Shown here one piece after another: positions 59,297 through 64,000 of a stretch of 64,000 nt of DNA. The position numbers were made by a program, and so were the translations under genes. The notes beneath the pieces are model-generated. The model was not told the DNA's origin. It did not search any database and saw only the letters and a list, made by a program, of their open reading frames with translations. Origin of the DNA: Xylophilus sp. Leaf220. GTDB lineage: Bacteria > Pseudomonadota > Gammaproteobacteria > Burkholderiales > Burkholderiaceae_C. Within the stretch, counting starts at the first letter, position 1. Each line of letters begins with the position of its first letter. The DNA lies in the NCBI RefSeq assembly GCF_001421705.1, contig NZ_LMKO01000003.1, positions 45,591-109,590 on the forward strand, read 5' to 3'.

Positions 59297-60838
59297 ATGC
59301 CCATGTCCTGCACCCGTCTCTCCTGGTTCCGGCCACGCTCGCGCCCCTCCCTTGCCTTGCCTGTACGGCATGCCCTGCGGGGACGGGTGCGGCCCGGCTG
59401 GCTGGTCGTGGCGGTGGTGCTGCTCTGCGCGGTGGCGGCGGCCGTCTGGTGGTGGCGCGGCCACGCGGCACGGCAGGCGGCGGCGCCGGCCGCCACCGGC
59501 GCGGCGGCAGGTCCGGGCGGCCGCCGCGCACCGGCTGCCCAGGTACAGCCTATCTCGGCCGACACGGTGCGGCGGCAAGACGTGCGGGTGCTGGTCAACG
59601 CGATCGGCACCGTGGCCGCGCGCAACACCGCGGTGGTGCGCGCCAAGGCCGACGGCGAGCTGAAGGCGATCCGTTTCAAGGAGGGCGACATGGTGCAGGC
59701 CGGCCAGTTGCTGGCCGAGATCGACCCGCGCAACTACCAGGCGGCCCTGGCCCAGGCGCAGGGCGCGCTGGCCCGCGACCAGGCGCTGCTGCGCAACGCC
59801 CAGCTCGACCTGCAGCGCTACCAGGACCTGCTGGCGCAGGACTCGATCGCCCGGCAGCAGGTCGACACCCAGGCCGCGCTGGTGCGCCAGACCCAGGGCA
59901 CGGTGCAGACCGACCAGGCCCAGGTCGATGCCGCCAGGCTGCAGCTTTCCTACACCCGCGTCACCGCGCCCATCTCGGGCCGGCTGGGGCTGCGCCAGGC
60001 CGACCTGGGCAACGTGGTGCGGGCGGCCGACACCACCGGCATCGTCACCATCACCCAGGTGCAGCCGATCCACGCGCTGTTCTCGATCCCCGAGGCCAGC
60101 CTGCCGCGGGTCGTGGCCCGGCTGCGCGCCGGCGCCGCGATGCCGGTGGAGCTGTGGGACCGCGACCAGAAGACGCGGCTGGCCACCGGCCGGCTGGAGA
60201 CGGTCGACAACGCGATCGACACCACCACCGGCACCATCAAGGCCAAGGCCACTTTCGCCAACACCGACGGCAGCCTGTTCCCCAACCAGTTCGCCAACGT
60301 GCGGCTGCAGGTCGACACGCTGCCGGGCGTGCTCACCGTGCCCACCACCGCAGTGCAGCGCGGCACCCAGGGCACCTATGTGTATGCGGTGAAGGACGAC
60401 AGCACCGTGTCCCTGCGCAAGGTGCGTCTCGGCACCACCGACGGCGACCGGGTCAGCGTGCAGGGCGAGCTGCAGGAGGGCGAGCGGGTGGTCACCGACG
60501 GCGCCGACCGGCTGCGCGAGGGCGCGCAGGTGGCGGTGATCGCACCCGATGCGGCCGCCCGTGCCGACCAGGCGGTGCAGGAGTCGGCCCAGGGCCCGCG
60601 CGGCGGCCGGCGCAACCTGCCGCCCGAGCTGGCCGCCAAGGTGCAGGCGATGTCGCCCGAGGAGCGCCGCGCCTTCTTCCGCCAGATGCGCGAGCGCCAG
60701 CAGCAGGGCGCCGCGCCCGGCGGCCCCGGTGCGCCGGGCACGCCGGCCGCGGCGCCCGCGCCGGGCGGCGCCGCTGCACCGGCCACCGCCCCGGCCGGTT
60801 CGCCCGCCGCCGCACCGGCCGCCCCCGCCGCGCGCTAG
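59297..60838 (+). CDS. mdtA: RND efflux periplasmic adaptor subunit MdtA
   Basis: This 513-residue inner-membrane-anchored protein has a hydrophobic anchor near residues 35-55 (RPGWLVVAVVLLCAVAAAVW) and Ala/Gly-rich linker. The adaptor fold follows: VLVNAIGTVAARNTAVVRAK, GELKAIRFKEGDMVQAGQLL (lipoyl), a coiled coil with QAQGALARDQALLRNAQLDL, then VTAPISGRLGLRQADLGNVV and TVPTTAVQRGTQGTYVY. The last 100 residues, from about 415, form an Arg-rich then Pro/Ala/Gly-rich tail not expected in E. coli MdtA. Start could be ATG 59297 or 59303. The permease gene follows 42 bp later. Confidence 0.93.
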   Translation: MPMSCTRLSWFRPRSRPSLALPVRHALRGRVRPGWLVVAVVLLCAVAAAVWWWRGHAARQAAAPAATGAAAGPGGRRAPAAQVQPISADTVRRQDVRVLVNAIGTVAARNTAVVRAKADGELKAIRFKEGDMVQAGQLLAEIDPRNYQAALAQAQGALARDQALLRNAQLDLQRYQDLLAQDSIARQQVDTQAALVRQTQGTVQTDQAQVDAARLQLSYTRVTAPISGRLGLRQADLGNVVRAADTTGIVTITQVQPIHALFSIPEASLPRVVARLRAGAAMPVELWDRDQKTRLATGRLETVDNAIDTTTGTIKAKATFANTDGSLFPNQFANVRLQVDTLPGVLTVPTTAVQRGTQGTYVYAVKDDSTVSLRKVRLGTTDGDRVSVQGELQEGERVVTDGADRLREGAQVAVIAPDAAARADQAVQESAQGPRGGRRNLPPELAAKVQAMSPEERRAFFRQMRERQQQGAAPGGPGAPGTPAAAPAPGGAAAPATAPAGSPAAAPAAPAAR

Positions 60839-60880
60839 GCGCCGCGCGCCTGTTTCCGCACCCGCACCGGCCTGCCGCCC

Positions 60881-63800
60881 ATGAACCTGTCGCGCATCTT
60901 CATCCTGCGCCCGGTCGCCACCTCGCTGCTGATGGTGGCGGTGCTGATCGCGGGCATCCTGGCCTACCGGCTGCTGCCGCTGTCGGCCCTGCCCGAGGTG
61001 GACTACCCCACGATCCAGATCGTCACCCTCTACCCCGGCGCCAGCCCCGACGTGATGACCTCGGCCGTCACCGCGCCGCTGGAGCGCCAGTTCGGGCAGA
61101 TGCCGGGGCTGTCGCAGATGTCGTCGACCAGCTCGGGCGGCGCGTCGGTGATCACGCTGCGCTTCGCGCTCGACGTGGGCCTGGACGTGGCCGAGCAGGA
61201 GGTGCAGGCGGCGATCAACGCCGGCAGCAACCTGCTGCCCGCCGACCTGCCGATGCCGCCGGTCTACAGCAAGGTCAATCCGGCCGATGCGCCGGTGCTC
61301 ACGCTCGCGATCACCTCGCCCTCGCTGCCGGTGATCCGGGTGCACGACCTGGTCGAGAACCGGCTGGCGCCCAAGCTCTCGCAGGTGCCGGGCGTGGGGC
61401 TGGTGGCGATCGCGGGCGGCCGCCGGCCGGCGGTGCGCATCCAGGCCAGCCCGGTGGCCCTGGCCTCGGCCGGCATGACGCTCGACGACGTGCGCACCGC
61501 GATCGCCGCGGCCAACGTCAAGCAGGCCAAGGGCAGCTTCGACGGCCCGGCCCGCGCCTCGACCATCGACGCCAACGACCAGCTGCAGTCCGCCGCCGAG
61601 TACCGCAACCTGATCGTCGCCTACAAGAACGGCAACCCGATCCGGCTGCAGGACATCGCCGAGACGGTGGACGACGCCGAGAACACCCGCCTGGCCGCCT
61701 GGGCCGGGGTGGCGCCGGCGCCCGGCGCCGCCGCCACCGCCACCGGCACCGAAGGGCCGATTGCCAAGGCAGGGGTCATCCTCAACATCCGCCGCCAGCC
61801 CGGCGCCAACGTGATCGACACGGTCGACCGCATCAAGGCGCTGTTGCCGCAGCTGCAGGCGACGCTGCCCGCCTCGCTCGACGTGCAGGTGCTGACCGAC
61901 CGCACCACCACCATCCGCGCCTCGGTGCGCGACACCCAGTTCGAGCTGCTGCTGGCGATCGCGCTGGTGGTGATGGTGATCTTCGTGTTCCTGCGCAGCG
62001 TTTCGGCCACGCTGATCCCGAGCGTCGCGGTGCCGCTGTCGCTGGTCGGCACCTTCGGGGTGATGTACCTCTGCGGCTTCTCGATCAACAACCTGACGCT
62101 GATGGCGCTGACCATCTCCACCGGCTTCGTGGTCGACGACGCGATCGTGATGATCGAGAACATCGCCCGCTACGTGGAGGCCGGCGAGACGCCGATGGCC
62201 GCCGCGCTCAAGGGCGCGCAGCAGATCGGCTTCACCATCGTCTCGCTCACCATCTCGCTGATCGCGGTGCTGATCCCGCTGCTCTTCATGGGCGACGTGG
62301 TGGGCCGGCTGTTCCACGAGTTCGCGATCACGATGGCGGTGGCGATCCTGGTGTCGATGGTGGTGTCGCTCACCTTGACGCCGATGCTCTGCGCCCGGTT
62401 GTTGAAGCACACGCCCGAGGAGAGCCACGGCCGGCTCTACCAGGCCACCGGCCGTTTCTTCGACCGCACCATCGCCCGCTACGGCCGCATGCTGAACTGG
62501 GTGCTCGATCGCAGCGGGCTCACGCTGCTGGTCTTCGCCGCGACGCTGGCGCTGACCGCGCTGCTGTATGTCGTCGTGCCCAAGGGCTTCTTCCCCGAGC
62601 AGGACACCGGCACGCTGCAGGCGACGACCGAGGCCGCGCAGTCGGTCTCCTTCGCGGCGATGAGCCAGCGTCAGCAGGCGCTGGTCGAGCGGCTGCTGCA
62701 GGACCCGGCGGTCAAGAGCGTCTCGTCCTTCATCGGGGTGGACGGCGCCAACACCACGCTCAACACCGGCCGTCTGCTGATCGACCTGCAGCCCAAGGCC
62801 CGGCGCGGCCCGGTGGCCGAAGTGCTGCGGCGGCTGTCCGCTGCCGCGCGGGACGTGCCCGGCATCGCCCTCTATGCGCAGCCGGTGCAGGACCTGACGA
62901 TCGAGGACCGCGTCGCCCGCACCCAATACCAGTTCCTGCTGTCCTCGCCCGACATGGCGCAGCTGCAGTCCACCACCGCGCAGTTGCTGGAGCGCCTGCG
63001 CGGTTTGCCGCAGCTGGCCGATGTGGCCAGCGACCTGCAGAACGACGGCCTGCAGGCGTATGTGGAGATCGACCGCGCCCAGGCCGGCCGCCTGGGCGTG
63101 ACGGTGGCGGGCATCGACACCGCGCTCTACAACGCCTTCGGCCAGCGGCTGATCTCGACCATCTTCACCCAGTCCAACCAGTACCGGGTGGTGCTGGAGG
63201 TGGCGCCGCAGTACAAGCTGGGCCCCGACGCGTTGGGCGCCATCTACGTGCCGAGCAGCCTGGGCGCGCCGGTGCCGCTGTCGTCGGTGGCCCGGGTGAC
63301 CGAGCGGCCCACCGCGCTGGCCGTCAACCACGTCGGCCAGCTGCCCGCCGCGACCCTTTCGTTCAACACCGCGCCCGGCGTATCGCTCGGCCAGGCGGTC
63401 GAGGCGATCCAGCGGGAAGAGGCGGCGATGGAGCTGCCCCTGAGCGTGGAGACCCGGTTCCAGGGCGCGGCGCTGGCCTTCCAGGCGTCGCTGTCGAACA
63501 CGCTGCTGCTGGTGCTGGCCGCGGTGGTGACGATGTACATCGTGCTCGGCGTGCTGTACGAAAGCACGATCCACCCGGTGACCATCCTCTCGACCCTGCC
63601 GTCGGCCGCGCTGGGCGCGCTGCTGGCGCTGTGGGTGGCGCGGCTCGACATCGACATCATCGCGATCATCGGCATCGTGCTGCTGATCGGCATCGTGAAG
63701 AAGAACGCGATCATGATGATCGACTTCGCGCTGGACGCCGAGCGCACCCAGGGCCTTGCGCCGCGCGAGGCGATCCACCAGGCGTGCCTGCTGCGGTTCC

Positions 63801-64000
63801 GGCCGATCCTGATGACGACGCTGGCCGCGTTGCTAGGGGCGTTGCCGCTGATGCTGGGCTCGGGGGTGGGGAGCGAGTTGCGGCATCCGCTGGGGGTGAC
63901 GATGGTGGGGGGGCTGGTGGTGTCTCAGTTGTTGACGTTGTTCACGACGCCGGTGATCTATCTGGGGTTCGCGGGGGTGGCGGCGCGGTGGCGGGCGCGG
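60881..64000 (+). CDS. mdtB: RND multidrug efflux permease MdtB (partial, runs off the right edge)
   Basis: The frame is open from ATG 60881 to the window end with 1040 codons, so only the last few residues are missing; the family ends shortly after FTTPVIYL. It opens [20 protein letters not shown] and shows [40 protein letters not shown] (proton-relay Asp pair in helix 4) and the C-terminal [21 protein letters not shown] short insertion ([19 protein letters not shown]) interrupts the pore-domain segment before [10 protein letters not shown]. With MdtA and presumably MdtC beyond the edge, it exports bile salts, novobiocin-like drugs and similar compounds. Codon choice shifts to TTG/GGG near the 3' end. 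Confidence 0.94.
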   Translation, partial: MNLSRIFILRPVATSLLMVAVLIAGILAYRLLPLSALPEVDYPTIQIVTLYPGASPDVMTSAVTAPLERQFGQMPGLSQMSSTSSGGASVITLRFALDVGLDVAEQEVQAAINAGSNLLPADLPMPPVYSKVNPADAPVLTLAITSPSLPVIRVHDLVENRLAPKLSQVPGVGLVAIAGGRRPAVRIQASPVALASAGMTLDDVRTAIAAANVKQAKGSFDGPARASTIDANDQLQSAAEYRNLIVAYKNGNPIRLQDIAETVDDAENTRLAAWAGVAPAPGAAATATGTEGPIAKAGVILNIRRQPGANVIDTVDRIKALLPQLQATLPASLDVQVLTDRTTTIRASVRDTQFELLLAIALVVMVIFVFLRSVSATLIPSVAVPLSLVGTFGVMYLCGFSINNLTLMALTISTGFVVDDAIVMIENIARYVEAGETPMAAALKGAQQIGFTIVSLTISLIAVLIPLLFMGDVVGRLFHEFAITMAVAILVSMVVSLTLTPMLCARLLKHTPEESHGRLYQATGRFFDRTIARYGRMLNWVLDRSGLTLLVFAATLALTALLYVVVPKGFFPEQDTGTLQATTEAAQSVSFAAMSQRQQALVERLLQDPAVKSVSSFIGVDGANTTLNTGRLLIDLQPKARRGPVAEVLRRLSAAARDVPGIALYAQPVQDLTIEDRVARTQYQFLLSSPDMAQLQSTTAQLLERLRGLPQLADVASDLQNDGLQAYVEIDRAQAGRLGVTVAGIDTALYNAFGQRLISTIFTQSNQYRVVLEVAPQYKLGPDALGAIYVPSSLGAPVPLSSVARVTERPTALAVNHVGQLPAATLSFNTAPGVSLGQAVEAIQREEAAMELPLSVETRFQGAALAFQASLSNTLLLVLAAVVTMYIVLGVLYESTIHPVTILSTLPSAALGALLALWVARLDIDIIAIIGIVLLIGIVKKNAIMMIDFALDAERTQGLAPREAIHQACLLRFRPILMTTLAALLGALPLMLGSGVGSELRHPLGVTMVGGLVVSQLLTLFTTPVIYLGFAGVAARWRAR

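Noticed and set aside
59207..63778. A 1523-codon open frame on the minus strand, opposite mdtA and mdtB.
   Set aside because: Its product is a His/Arg/Gln/Asp-rich sequence with no domain. It is the antisense shadow of two clearly recognisable genes; very high GC makes stop codons rare in that frame.

Overview
The window comes from the chromosome of a very GC-rich betaproteobacterium, most likely a member of Comamonadaceae (Burkholderiales; the Xylophilus/Variovorax/Acidovorax group). Several things point there: the strong G/C third-position bias, an HU protein with a long Lys/Ala/Pro tail, the nhaR, ohr/ohrR, ttcA-folB, phoH-ybeY and mdtAB genes in beta-proteobacterial form, and a family of short intergenic palindromes built around GCTAT-N7-ATAGC. 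I identified no tRNA, rRNA, CRISPR array, insertion sequence or prophage. About 60 protein genes cover nearly all of the sequence. Only one gap (1904-2226) exceeds 300 bp.

Layout. 1-2.0 kb: end of a membrane protein, an orphan ABC-type binding protein and a STAS protein. 2.2-11.2 kb: HU-like protein, nhaR, BI-1/YccA protein, TerB-like protein, LysM/Kbp protein, SrkA-type kinase, ohr/ohrR, 3-hydroxybutyryl-CoA dehydrogenase and a NodIJ-type ABC exporter. 11.2-17.6 kb: purT, amn, a small conserved protein, gor and dbpA. 17.6-24.6 kb: a DUF3455 lipoprotein, an ECF sigma/anti-sigma pair, a FecR/OmpA pair, dtd, a degenerate HD-GYP protein, ybeY and phoH. 24.8-27.1 kb: a lower-GC accessory patch with an MntA-HepT (MNT-HEPN) toxin-antitoxin module and an alpha/beta-hydrolase lipoprotein. 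27.1-36.1 kb: histidine phosphatase, DUF4136 lipoprotein, ttcA, an inserted acyltransferase, folB, a pteridine-reductase-like SDR, a MidA-like methyltransferase, an HDOD protein and gamma-glutamyltransferase.

36.2-41.3 kb: a TauD-like dioxygenase, a very long hairpin, two tandem paralogous solute-binding proteins, an ATPase and a permease. Together they look like a sulfonate-type uptake and desulfonation cluster. 41.4-42.6 kb: DUF2905 protein and a ROK sugar kinase. 42.7-51.9 kb (minus strand): a peptide-type ABC importer followed by an amidase, an allantoate-amidohydrolase/carbamoylase-like enzyme and ureidoglycolate lyase (AllA). I read this as one long ureide or carbamoyl-compound uptake and nitrogen-release operon. 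52.1-55.0 kb: a lower-GC exported protein with Ig-like repeats and a C-terminal membrane anchor. 55.0-59.1 kb: otsB, GH15 and otsA (trehalose). 59.3 kb to the right edge: mdtA and nearly all of mdtB (RND multidrug efflux).

The features that ordinary gene content does not explain are the repeat elements. One family has a GC-rich stem followed by an AT-rich stem. A member lies in frame inside the kinase gene at 6.7 kb, and a related sequence supplies the stop codon of allA. A second family of about 88 bp occurs three times inside minus-strand operons. A roughly 110-bp hairpin separates tauD from its transporter genes, and a 22-codon mini-gene joins two importer genes through ATGA overlaps at both ends.
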